Of a stretch of DNA of 19,344 nt, positions 13,203 to 19,344 are shown in pieces. This stretch comes from SVTX01 sp045632305 (lineage in GTDB: Bacteria; Bacillota; Clostridia; Oscillospirales; CAG-272), in the NCBI GenBank assembly GCA_045632305.1, contig JAZQWL010000017.1, positions 1 to 19,344 of the forward strand, read 5' to 3'. The notes beneath the pieces were generated by a model. That model was not told where the DNA came from, did not search any database, and worked only from the letters and a program-made list of their open reading frames with translations. The position numbers and the translations under genes are program-made. The first letter of the stretch is position 1. Every line of letters begins with the position of its first letter.

Positions 13203-14054
13203 TTATTTTCCGATTTTTACTCTAACTCTTCCGACAAGCGCGCAAACTCCGAACGCGACTATATTTACACAAACGATTCCAGCACCGACGGGAGTTTCAA
13301 GCAGAAGCGCGAGGATAAGTCCCGCAGACGAGGAAACTACCGCAATTACAGCCGACGCGATAATAACTCCGCGATAGCTCTTGCATATTCTCATAGCGGA
13401 CAGAGCGGGAAAGATCACGAGCGCGGAAATAAGAAGCGCGCCGACAAGCTTCATGCCGATAACGATAACCACCGCAGACATGATCGCAACGATAAGGTTA
13501 TACAAATTCACGCGCGTTCCCGTAGCCGAAGCAAATCTCTCATCAAAGGTTACGGAGAAGAGCTTATTATAGAAAACCGCGAAAACGAAGATCACGGCAA
13601 CGGCAAGCGCAAGCGAAAGAGTTACGTCTCCCTTTGAAAGCGTCAGAATACTTGTCGAGCCGAAAAGTGAGGTGCAGACGTCGCCCGAAAGGTTGGACGA
13701 GGTCGTGCCCGTTACGTTGAGAAGAAGATAACCGAGCGCGAGCGATCCCGCGGAAAGCATGGCGATCGCGGAATCTCCCATGATCTTCTTTTTTGATTTG
13801 GCGGTAAGCAAAAGCACCGCAGTCGCAACCGTCACGGGAAGACTTATCGCCATTCCCGCAACGTTCAACACGGCGGACACCGCGCCCGCGCCGAACGCGA
13901 TATGCGAAAGGCCATCGCCAATCATGGAATATCTTTTTAGCACAAGTGACACGCCAAGCAGCGCGGCGCACAGTGAAACGAGGATCGCCACGATGAACGC
14001 GTAGCGAACGAACGAAAACGAGAAATACTCGCAAAGCTTTAGAATCGGATTCAT
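13203..14054 (-). CDS. znuB: zinc ABC transporter permease
   Basis: A 283-residue ABC-3 family permease with about eight to nine hydrophobic helices. The family motif region SMIGDGLSHIAFGAGA (about 43-58) and the C-terminal GMKLVGALLISALVIFPALSA (about 198-218) are characteristic of ZnuB/MntB/TroC proteins. Its start overlaps the znuC stop as ATGA (14051-14054), so the two are translationally coupled. It forms the membrane channel for metal delivered by the substrate-binding lipoprotein, driven by ZnuC. Zinc rather than manganese is inferred from the linked Zur-type regulator and the histidine-rich binding protein. Confidence 0.93.
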   Translation of the reverse strand: MNPILKLCEYFSFSFVRYAFIVAILVSLCAALLGVSLVLKRYSMIGDGLSHIAFGAGAVSAVLNVAGMAISLPVTVATAVLLLTAKSKKKIMGDSAIAMLSAGSLALGYLLLNVTGTTSSNLSGDVCTSLFGSTSILTLSKGDVTLSLALAVAVIFVFAVFYNKLFSVTFDERFASATGTRVNLYNLIVAIMSAVVIVIGMKLVGALLISALVIFPALSAMRICKSYRGVIIASAVIAVVSSSAGLILALLLETPVGAGIVCVNIVAFGVCALVGRVRVKIGK

Positions 14055-14932
14055 TCTGCCTCACCCCCGTATCTGTAAGCGTCGCTCTCACCGTAAGGCG
14101 TATCCGCCGTCTTACCGCAACGGCATATATTGAATTTCTCGCCGTACTTTTCCGCAAATTCGTCGGTGCTGCCGAAGAAATATCGGTTTTTGCCGAGATA
14201 AAGTATCTTATTTGCGAATTTCACCGCCGCGGGAATATCGTGAGTTATCATAACGACCGCAACATTTTCGCTCTTATTCACATTATTTATAAGCGCATAC
14301 ATATCCTTCGTCGCCTTGGGATCAAGTCCCGTTACGGGCTCGTCGAGAACAAGCATTTTTTCAGCGGCGCAAAGCGCTCTTGCAAGCAAAACCCTCTGCT
14401 GCTGACCTCCGGAAAGCTCGCGGAAGGACTGATTTGCAATTGAAGTAATGCCGAGCTTTTCCATGTTCTTAAACGCAAGCTCCCGGCTTTTTTTATTGTA
14501 AAACAAGCCCGTCTTCCCCGCGCAGCCCGACAGAACGATCTCCATCGTCGTCGCGGGAAAATCCGCCTGCACCTCGGTTTTCTGCGGCAAGAAGCCAAGC
14601 TGCTTTTTTGTAAATCCGTCAGTGTAAGCGATGCTTCCTCGATCTACTCTCTTAAGACCTAAAAGTCCGTCGACAAGCGTGGATTTACCCGAGCCGTTCT
14701 CACCGACGATACAGAGATAATCCCCCTCGAAGATTTCAAAGGAAAGCTCTCCGAGAACCTCGCGGCCGTCATAGGACATATTTATTGAGTTAACGGAAAT
14801 GAGCTTCTCTCGGCTCTTTTTTGAGATCTGCTTCTCCCTGCGATTATTTCTTATGTAATTTCCGAAGCTACCGTCGGGGCGTATTCTTTTCTCACCCGAC
14901 GCCTTCAGCTTTTTGTTCTTAATAAATGGCAT
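14051..14932 (-). CDS. znuC: zinc ABC transporter ATP-binding protein
   Basis: A 293-residue ABC ATPase with Walker A GENGSGKST (77-85), Q-loop LPQ (Q117), signature LSGGQQQR (173-180), Walker B MLVLDEP (193-199) and switch H231 (THD). The nucleotide-binding domain begins only at about residue 45; the first 44 residues are strongly basic and are not part of ordinary ZnuC (about 220-250 residues). No later in-frame start fits, since the first strand LISVNSINMSYDG begins there. A cysteine-containing tail (CRCGK) ends the protein. The start ATG overlaps the znuA stop by one base (TAATG), with GCGGAGG upstream. Confidence 0.93.
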   Translation of the reverse strand: MPFIKNKKLKASGEKRIRPDGSFGNYIRNNRREKQISKKSREKLISVNSINMSYDGREVLGELSFEIFEGDYLCIVGENGSGKSTLVDGLLGLKRVDRGSIAYTDGFTKKQLGFLPQKTEVQADFPATTMEIVLSGCAGKTGLFYNKKSRELAFKNMEKLGITSIANQSFRELSGGQQQRVLLARALCAAEKMLVLDEPVTGLDPKATKDMYALINNVNKSENVAVVMITHDIPAAVKFANKILYLGKNRYFFGSTDEFAEKYGEKFNICRCGKTADTPYGESDAYRYGGEAE

Positions 14933-15894
14933 TAGCCGTATGCCTCCGCTAATATTTTATAATTTTCTCTCATGATCTCAAGATATCCGACGCCCGCGTC
15001 GAGCTGCTCCCTTGCGATGCTCTGAACGGAATTGAGAACGTATATTTTAGCTCCCGTCTCCTCGCTTATGCGCTCGGCAATGCCAAGCCCTCCGCCCTCG
15101 GTCACAAATATACAGTCCGCGCCTCTGTGATCAACCTCGCCTATAAGATAGGTCATCACCTCAAACGAGGCGTGTGTTTCGCTCGAGCAACCGGGAAACG
15201 CTCCGAGAAAGTCGAGAGAATACTCCTCGGCAAAATACAAAAACGGGAATCTGTCCGCCACGATAAACGGCTTCCCTTCAAGCTCCAGGGCGCGAAAATC
15301 AGAATCAAGCGCCACAAGCTCCTCTATATATTTTTCCGCGTTGGCGGAAAATTCGTCACTGTATTCGGGGAAAGAAGCGCAAAGCTCCAGACGGAGTCCG
15401 CGCACGATTTTAATTGCATTTGAAAGAGACGTCCAGACATGCTCGTCAAAAAGCCCTTCTTCACCGTGATCGTGACCGTGATCGTGACCGTGAGAATGAT
15501 CGTGCTCGCGCATTGATTCGGGAGTTTCCTCATGCAAAAGCTCGGCATAAGAAAAAATCTCAATGTGCTTTAACCCTTCGTTGTCCGCGCTTTTAAGCAC
15601 GCCCTCTACCCAGCCGTCACTCTCACCGCCAACGGTTACAAGCACGTCGGCGCGCGCAATATCGAGAATGTTCTTCGCGGTCGGCTCAAAGGAATGCATG
15701 TCTGCGCCGTTTGCCGAAAGCAGGATAACCTCCGCCCGCTCGCCGACGATCTTATTTACAAAATCGTACTGCGGAAATATCGAGCAGACGATCACGGGCT
15801 TATCCGACACCGCCTCTGTTCCGTCGCAGGACGCAAGGAACGTGACCGATAAAAGCGCCGCCAATATTATCAAAACCGAAACAATTCTTTTCAT
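14932..15894 (-). CDS. znuA: zinc-binding lipoprotein of the ABC transporter
   Basis: A 320-residue substrate-binding protein of the cluster A-I (ZnuA/TroA/PsaA) family. A signal peptide ends in the lipobox LASC (C23), so it is a membrane lipoprotein outside the cell. Likely metal ligands lie in GADMHSFEPT and FDEHVWTS. Between them a histidine-rich loop (EHDHSHGHDHGHDHGEE) is typical of zinc-specific members. At the usual third histidine the sequence is ADRFPFLYFAEEYSL, followed by GCSSETHASFE, the pattern of a Firmicutes subgroup rather than of E. coli ZnuA. The start at 15894 gives the signal peptide directly and has GGAG seven bases upstream; the longer open frame adds a shadow of zur. 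The start lies one base past the zur stop. Confidence 0.93.
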   Translation of the reverse strand: MKRIVSVLIILAALLSVTFLASCDGTEAVSDKPVIVCSIFPQYDFVNKIVGERAEVILLSANGADMHSFEPTAKNILDIARADVLVTVGGESDGWVEGVLKSADNEGLKHIEIFSYAELLHEETPESMREHDHSHGHDHGHDHGEEGLFDEHVWTSLSNAIKIVRGLRLELCASFPEYSDEFSANAEKYIEELVALDSDFRALELEGKPFIVADRFPFLYFAEEYSLDFLGAFPGCSSETHASFEVMTYLIGEVDHRGADCIFVTEGGGLGIAERISEETGAKIYVLNSVQSIAREQLDAGVGYLEIMRENYKILAEAYG

Positions 15895-15895
15895 C

Positions 15896-16288
15896 TTATT
15901 TCTCCGCGCAGGCGTCGCAAACGCCGTAAAGAATACTGCGTCCGCTGTCCACCGAAAAGCCGTGATGCGACATGATATGATTTGTAAGCTCGCTTCCCTT
16001 TTCGCACTCAAGGTGAAGGATCTTTTCACATTTCAAGCATTTCAAATGAAAATGATTCGAGCAATCCCTGCCGCGAACGAACTGATAGACGTATCCGCTA
16101 TCCGCGTGGAATTTTGTAACGCTTCCCTCATCACAAAGCGAGCTTAAATTTCTGTAAACCGAGCTTCTCTTCGAAAGATTGCCGTTAAGCGAAAGACATA
16201 TATCCTCCACCGTAAGCTGCGCCTCCGCATGATCTTTTAGAAAATCTACAAGCCGTGTCTTTCCCGCAGTGTTATAATTTTTAGCCAT
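15896..16288 (-). CDS. zur: Fur-family metalloregulator, probably Zur
   Basis: A 130-residue Fur-family protein: an N-terminal winged helix (LTVEDICLSLNG then KRSSVYRNLSSLCDEGSV), the hinge-region metal site HFHLKC (H79, H81) and two structural zinc CxxC pairs (C84/C87 and C124/C127). First in the operon with znuACB, it is most likely the zinc-responsive repressor Zur, acting with Zn(II) as corepressor on its own operon. The start ATG is preceded by AGAGGTAAAAT. The gene is followed after one base by znuA, tight coupling that ties repressor level to transporter expression. Fur or PerR identity cannot be fully excluded from sequence alone. Confidence 0.9.
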   Translation of the reverse strand: MAKNYNTAGKTRLVDFLKDHAEAQLTVEDICLSLNGNLSKRSSVYRNLSSLCDEGSVTKFHADSGYVYQFVRGRDCSNHFHLKCLKCEKILHLECEKGSELTNHIMSHHGFSVDSGRSILYGVCDACAEK

Positions 16289-16360
16289 ATTTTACCTCTA
16301 TGTAATAAATTGCGAGCAGCATGCCCATCAATTTATTTTCAATTTATAAACATTTCTTAT

Positions 16361-16389
16361 AATATACCACGATTGGGCAGGAAAGTCAA
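16361..16389 (-). promoter_or_regulatory. promoter of the zur-znuACB operon
   Basis: On the minus strand TTGACT (16384-16389) and TATATT (16361-16366) are separated by 17 bases. The leader to zur is about 65 bases. Confidence 0.8.
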
Positions 16390-16396
16390 TAGCTTT

Positions 16397-16411
16397 TGAG
16401 AATGATTCTCA
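16397..16411. promoter_or_regulatory. Fur/Zur-type 7-1-7 operator
   Basis: TGAGAAT-G-ATTCTCA is a perfect 15-bp inverted repeat of the Fur-superfamily 7-1-7 form. It ends seven bases upstream of the -35 of the zur promoter and 48 bases before the -35 of the divergent glycosyltransferase promoter. The adjacency argues for Zur as the ligand, with control mainly of the zinc operon. Confidence 0.8.
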
Positions 16412-16459
16412 TTTTTGCGGCTCGTTTCTGCCTCAAAAACAGAATTTTGGCGGAATCTA

Positions 16460-16488
16460 TTGACAAAATTTCCAATATGTGATAAAAT
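16460..16488 (+). promoter_or_regulatory. promoter of the GT8-acyltransferase gene
   Basis: TTGACA (16460-16465), a 17-base spacer and TAAAAT (16483-16488). The start codon is 51 bases downstream. Confidence 0.8.
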
Positions 16489-16539
16489 GGTATTGAAAAC
16501 CACATTTAATAGTTCAAAAAATCAGAGGATAATTATAAG

Positions 16540-18312
16540 ATGAACAACAGAATTACGATTCCGATTTTTTACGCGTGCGACGACGCGTTTATCAAATATA
16601 CGATAGTTTCCCTCTCGTCCATGATAGAAAACGCATCAGCGGATTTTGACTACGACGTTCACGTGCTAAGCACAACTGCAACCGAAGAAATGAAGGAAAA
16701 GGTGCTCAAGCTCGCGTGTGACAACTTCAAGGTTTCCTTCGACGACGTTTCGGCTTATCTCACCTCGATTCAGGATAAGCTCCCCCTACGCGATTACTAC
16801 TCAAAGACCACGTACTACCGCCTTTTCATCGCGGATATGTTCCCTTCTCTTGACAAGGTCATCTACATCGACAGCGACACCGTCGTACAGGGCGATATTT
16901 CCGAGCTTTATATGCACGAGCTTGGCGAAAATCTCGTCGGCGCGTGTCACGAGCAGGCAATGGTGCAGGTTGACGAATACGGCACGTACGTAGAAAAAAA
17001 TATCGGTATCGACCGCAATTCCTTTTTCAATGCGGGCGTGCTTCTCATAAACTGCCGCCTCTTCAGAGAGGAAGACGTGCTTGGCAAGTTTATGGAGCTT
17101 CTCCACATATACAACTTTGTAGTAACTCAGGACGAGGATTACCTCAACGTCATCTGCAAGGACAGAGTCCTCTGGCTGGATCAGAGATGGAACACCGAAA
17201 TGCTCGGCGATATCCCCTACCCACCCGAGGAATTCAAGATAATTCATTACATAATGGTTTCAAAGCCCTGGCACTACCACGATTGCCGCCACGGTGATAT
17301 TTTCTGGCGATACGCCGAAAAGACCGAGGTTTATGACGACATAATGGCAGTTCTTGACTCCTACACCGACGAGAAGAAGGCAAACGACAAGACGTCCGCA
17401 GACCGACTTCTTCGTACCGCGGTTGCGGAAACGTATAAGGAGGACACTTTCAAGAACCGTATGAAAGCGCTCTCCTGCTCCACTGACCGCAGAAGCATTC
17501 TCGAAAAGATCGCACAGTTTGAAAAGGAGGGGCGATTTGACGAGGACGTTGAGAACGATCCTCCCTCGCGCACCATTATGCCGGGCGAGGTGGATTACAC
17601 CCAGAAAAAGCTCAAAACCCGTCTTGCGTCGAAATTTGCCTTTGCCAGAGCGCGCAAGTATCTTAACAAAATACTCAAGAACAGATCCCTTATCGTCAAG
17701 GAAATACGGGGCATCGAAAACATCCAAAATCTTGATAGCGGCGCGATCATCACATGCAACCATTTTAACGCGTTTGACAGCTTCGCGATCCAGCTCGTAT
17801 ATGAAAACTCCAAGCAGAAAAAGAGAGGCAGAAAATTCTTCCGCGTTATAAGGGAGGGCAACTATACCTCCTTCCCCGGATTTTTCGGATTCCTTATGAG
17901 AAACTGCAATACGCTCCCCCTCTCGTCAAACATCAGAACGATGAGAGAATTTATGAGCGCGACCGACGAGCTTTTGAAAAATGGCAATTTCGTGCTTATC
18001 TACCCCGAGCAGAGCATGTGGTGGAATTACCGCAAGCCGAAGCCGCTCAAGGATGGCGGATTCTATTTTGCGGCAAAGAACAACGTGCCCGTGCTTCCCT
18101 GCTTTATCACGATGCAGGATACCGACCTCATAGGTGCTGACGGATATCCCATTCAGGAATATACGATCCACGTATCCAAGCCCATTTACCCCGATCCCGC
18201 AAAGCCCATCCGCGCAAACACTCAAGCAATGCTTGAAGAAAACTACAACGAATGGAAGAGAATTTACGAGGAAGTATACGGAATCCCGCTTGAATACACA
18301 ACGGAAAAATAA
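16540..18312 (+). CDS. fusion of family-8 glycosyltransferase and PlsC-like acyltransferase
   Basis: A 590-residue protein. Residues 5-270 are a GT8 (LgtC-like) nucleotide-sugar transferase: N-terminal IPIFYACDDAFIKYTIVSLSSM, the metal-binding DxD in YIDSDTVV (D111, D113), the acceptor/donor loop SFFNAGVLLINCRLF, and KPWHYHD near the end of the domain. A charged linker (about 275-385) leads to an LPLAT/PlsC domain with CNHFNAFD (H408, D413), the YPEQSMWW block (488-495) and the VPVLPCFITM strand. GT8 members transfer hexoses from UDP- or similar donors; LPLATs acylate glycerol-type hydroxyls from acyl-ACP or acyl-CoA. The fusion suggests one enzyme building an acylated glycolipid or cell-envelope glycan at the inner membrane face. 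No transmembrane helix is evident. Monocistronic with its own terminator. Sugar and acceptor unknown. Confidence 0.88.
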   Translation: MNNRITIPIFYACDDAFIKYTIVSLSSMIENASADFDYDVHVLSTTATEEMKEKVLKLACDNFKVSFDDVSAYLTSIQDKLPLRDYYSKTTYYRLFIADMFPSLDKVIYIDSDTVVQGDISELYMHELGENLVGACHEQAMVQVDEYGTYVEKNIGIDRNSFFNAGVLLINCRLFREEDVLGKFMELLHIYNFVVTQDEDYLNVICKDRVLWLDQRWNTEMLGDIPYPPEEFKIIHYIMVSKPWHYHDCRHGDIFWRYAEKTEVYDDIMAVLDSYTDEKKANDKTSADRLLRTAVAETYKEDTFKNRMKALSCSTDRRSILEKIAQFEKEGRFDEDVENDPPSRTIMPGEVDYTQKKLKTRLASKFAFARARKYLNKILKNRSLIVKEIRGIENIQNLDSGAIITCNHFNAFDSFAIQLVYENSKQKKRGRKFFRVIREGNYTSFPGFFGFLMRNCNTLPLSSNIRTMREFMSATDELLKNGNFVLIYPEQSMWWNYRKPKPLKDGGFYFAAKNNVPVLPCFITMQDTDLIGADGYPIQEYTIHVSKPIYPDPAKPIRANTQAMLEENYNEWKRIYEEVYGIPLEYTTEK

Positions 18313-18317
18313 AAATG

Positions 18318-18347
18318 AAAGCGAGCGAAATTTCCGCTCGCTTTTTA
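18318..18347 (+). terminator. intrinsic terminator of the GT8-acyltransferase gene
   Basis: A stem AAAGCGAGCG/CGCTCGCTTT with a 7-base loop ends in TTTTT, six bases after the stop codon. Confidence 0.9.
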
Positions 18348-18376
18348 TTGACTTTTGTAATATTTTATGCTATAAT
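18348..18376 (+). promoter_or_regulatory. promoter of the cobalamin-riboswitch operon
   Basis: TTGACT (18348-18353) and TATAAT (18371-18376) are 17 bases apart. It begins right after the T-run of the preceding terminator. Confidence 0.85.
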
Positions 18377-18411
18377 ACCCTTTGCAATTAAATAAGCAGT
18401 TCATCACGAAT

Positions 18412-18640
18412 TATCGTGTTGTCGGGGCAGCTCACAAGGGCTGATCTCGGGGATAAGGAAATCTCGGTGAAAATCCGTCGCAACAGCCATTACCGTAACT
18501 CGATTTTAAAATCGTCAAGTCGGAATGCTTATCGTTCTGCTATTGCTTATCGCTATATGCCAAGCTCTTCGAGCAGCATTGCGACAGGCAATAATGTGAA
18601 ACCCCTTAATCGGGGCCGGCACTGCCGGAGCTTTTCTTGG
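18412..18640 (+). ncRNA. cobalamin riboswitch (variant)
   Basis: The roughly 370-base leader before the lipoprotein gene has the conserved core of cobalamin aptamers in order: GGAAATCTCGGTGAAAATCC (18457-18476), a CGCAACAGCC segment with CCGTAACT (18479-18500), a hairpin CGAT-TTTAAA-ATCG, and a B12-box-like AAGTCGGAATGC (18517-18528). The B12 box departs from the usual AGYCAGGAGACCTGCC, so this is a divergent member. The downstream genes (transcobalamin-like DUF4430 lipoprotein and ECF S component) fit corrinoid control. Exact ends and pairing of the outer helix are uncertain. The rest of the leader holds hairpins at 18602-18615 and 18616-18628 and the expression platform. Confidence 0.78.
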
Positions 18641-18650
18641 GCAAAGGAGA

Positions 18651-18717
18651 GAGCGAAACACATAGGCATAGCTATGCTCGTTTTGCGCTCCGACAAGGGC
18701 GCTTTTCTTTTTTTATT
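18651..18717 (+). terminator. riboswitch expression platform: antiterminator/terminator
   Basis: GCGCTC-(6)-GGGCGC (18685-18702) followed by TTTTCTTTTTTTATT is an intrinsic terminator placed 31 bases before the lipoprotein start codon. Its left arm can instead pair with GAGCGAAAC (18651-18659) via GTTTTGCGCTC (18680-18690), giving an exclusive antiterminator with a GCATAGCTATGC palindrome within it. Corrinoid binding would favour termination. Confidence 0.72.
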
Positions 18718-18747
18718 GCACAAATAAAAAATAAAAAGGAGCACAAA

Positions 18748-19173
18748 ATGAAGAAACTTCTCACAATCACACTCTTAGTTGCAATTTGCCTTACGTCCCT
18801 ATTCCTTATCTCTTGCGGTAACAAGATCGACGCAGAGGGACTCTGGGAGAATGCAACCTACAGAGCAGACAAAAGCTTTGGCAAGGGTGAAAAAACCGTT
18901 ACGGTCGACGTTGTCGTTGAAGACAAGTCCGTAACGTTTACAATTAAAACCGACAAGGACACCTTGGGCGAGGCGCTTATCGAACACAATCTTATTGAGG
19001 GCGAGGACGGTCCGTTCGGTCTTTACGTAAAAAAGGTCAACGGCATTTATGCCGACTATGACACGGACGGCTACTATTGGGGATTGCAAAAAAACGGCGA
19101 GACCTGTATGACGGGTGTTGACTCAACAATAATTTCAGACGGAGAACGCTATGAGCTTGTCCTCACAAAGTAA
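18748..19173 (+). CDS. DUF4430 (transcobalamin-like) lipoprotein, probable corrinoid-binding
   Basis: A 141-residue lipoprotein. The signal peptide MKKLLTITLLVAICLTSLFL ends in the lipobox LISC (C23), so it is anchored outside the membrane. The remaining 118 residues match the DUF4430 fold, related to the C-terminal domain of transcobalamin: TVTVDVVVEDKSVTFTIKTD, DTLGEALIEHNLIEG, and GYYWGLQKNGE near the end. It is likely the extracellular corrinoid-capture partner of the ECF component encoded next. The ATG at 18748 is chosen because AAAAAGGAG lies six bases upstream and the signal peptide begins there; a longer open frame only reads through the riboswitch. Regulated by the cobalamin riboswitch. 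It overlaps the next gene by 23 bases. Confidence 0.88.
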   Translation: MKKLLTITLLVAICLTSLFLISCGNKIDAEGLWENATYRADKSFGKGEKTVTVDVVVEDKSVTFTIKTDKDTLGEALIEHNLIEGEDGPFGLYVKKVNGIYADYDTDGYYWGLQKNGETCMTGVDSTIISDGERYELVLTK

Positions 19174-19344
19174 AAAGAAACCATCCCTTTCCATCAAAGA
19201 GATCGCCATATTTGCGATGCTTGCCGCCGTTATGTTCTGCTCAAAGAAGATAATGGAGGGACTGCCGAACATTCACCTCGTCGGCATGCTTACTATCGCA
19301 TACACGGCGGTATACAGATCCCGCGCGCTTATTCCCATCTACGT
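19151..19344 (+). CDS. ECF transporter S component (probable cobalamin uptake), 5' part
   Basis: An open frame from ATG 19151 to the window end (64 complete codons). GGAG stands six bases upstream, inside the end of the lipoprotein gene. The product starts with a polar, basic segment (SSQSKKKPSLSIKE) and then IAIFAMLAAVMFCSKKIMEGLPN and IHLVGMLTIAYTAVYRSRAL, the first two membrane helices and loop of ECF-type S components. With the DUF4430 lipoprotein and the cobalamin riboswitch upstream, it resembles the predicted cobalamin S components of Clostridia (CblT type). It would work with a shared EcfAA'T energising module encoded elsewhere. Substrate is inferred from context. Confidence 0.82.
   Translation, partial: MSLSSQSKKKPSLSIKEIAIFAMLAAVMFCSKKIMEGLPNIHLVGMLTIAYTAVYRSRALIPIY

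Noticed and set aside
13567..14157. 196-residue minus-strand open frame
   Set aside because: Arginine-rich out-of-frame reading of znuB and znuC, which have clear motifs and coupled starts.
15467..15500. tandem DNA repeat GTGATCGTGACC
   Set aside because: It is the codon pattern of the histidine-rich loop of ZnuA, not an independent repeat element.
18416..18727. 103-residue open frame before the lipoprotein gene
   Set aside because: It coincides with the cobalamin aptamer and the terminator, without a ribosome binding site.

Overview
The window looks like chromosomal DNA from an uncultured, probably gut-type, Gram-positive Clostridia (Oscillospiraceae/Christensenellales-like). The supporting signs are strong AGGAGG-type ribosome binding sites, many near-consensus TTGACA-17-TATAAT promoters, lipobox lipoproteins, an SdpR/SdpI pair, a BspA/InlB-type surface protein, an ECF-type vitamin transporter component and short palindromic intergenic repeats. 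There is no rRNA, integrase, transposase or CRISPR array. This taxonomic placement is inference from gene content, not a database match.

Layout. (1) 1-3770, minus strand: an operon of an MBL-fold hydrolase, an old-yellow-enzyme/enoate reductase with Fe-S and FAD domains, and aconitase X (cut by the left edge). A small array of hairpin repeats sits between the last two genes. (2) 3775-5038: two tandem zinc-ribbon membrane proteins transcribed leftwards, divergent from a small ribbon-helix-helix repressor whose own promoter is covered by a perfect inverted repeat. (3) 5039-6695: two palindromic repeats, then an autoregulated sdpR-sdpI operon. (4) 6745-8668: a membrane-anchored InlB/leucine-rich-repeat surface protein paired with a polytopic membrane protein. 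(5) 8668-12053: a small cysteine-rich protein, a PlsC-like acyltransferase with an internal zinc ribbon, an alpha/beta hydrolase and an XRE regulator with a membrane domain. (6) 12148-12627: a tRNA-Leu/tRNA-fMet pair, followed downstream on the minus strand by a hairpin-rich stretch carrying an exact copy of the fMet T-arm. (7) 12647-16411: a zinc-uptake operon zur-znuA-znuC-znuB plus a GNAT gene, with a perfect Fur-type 7-1-7 box upstream. (8) 16460-18347: a 590-residue protein fusing a family-8 glycosyltransferase to a PlsC-like acyltransferase. (9) 18348-19344: a cobalamin riboswitch with a visible terminator/antiterminator, controlling a DUF4430 lipoprotein and the start of an ECF S component, a probable cobalamin-uptake operon cut by the right edge.

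The most unusual items are the GT8-acyltransferase fusion (a possible one-protein glycolipid enzyme), with a second acyltransferase carrying an internal zinc ribbon in the same window; the hairpin array that appears to reuse the 3' end of the reductase gene; the tRNA-fMet with an irregular T-stem duplicated next to it; and the repressor gene with no ordinary start codon and a textbook operator.
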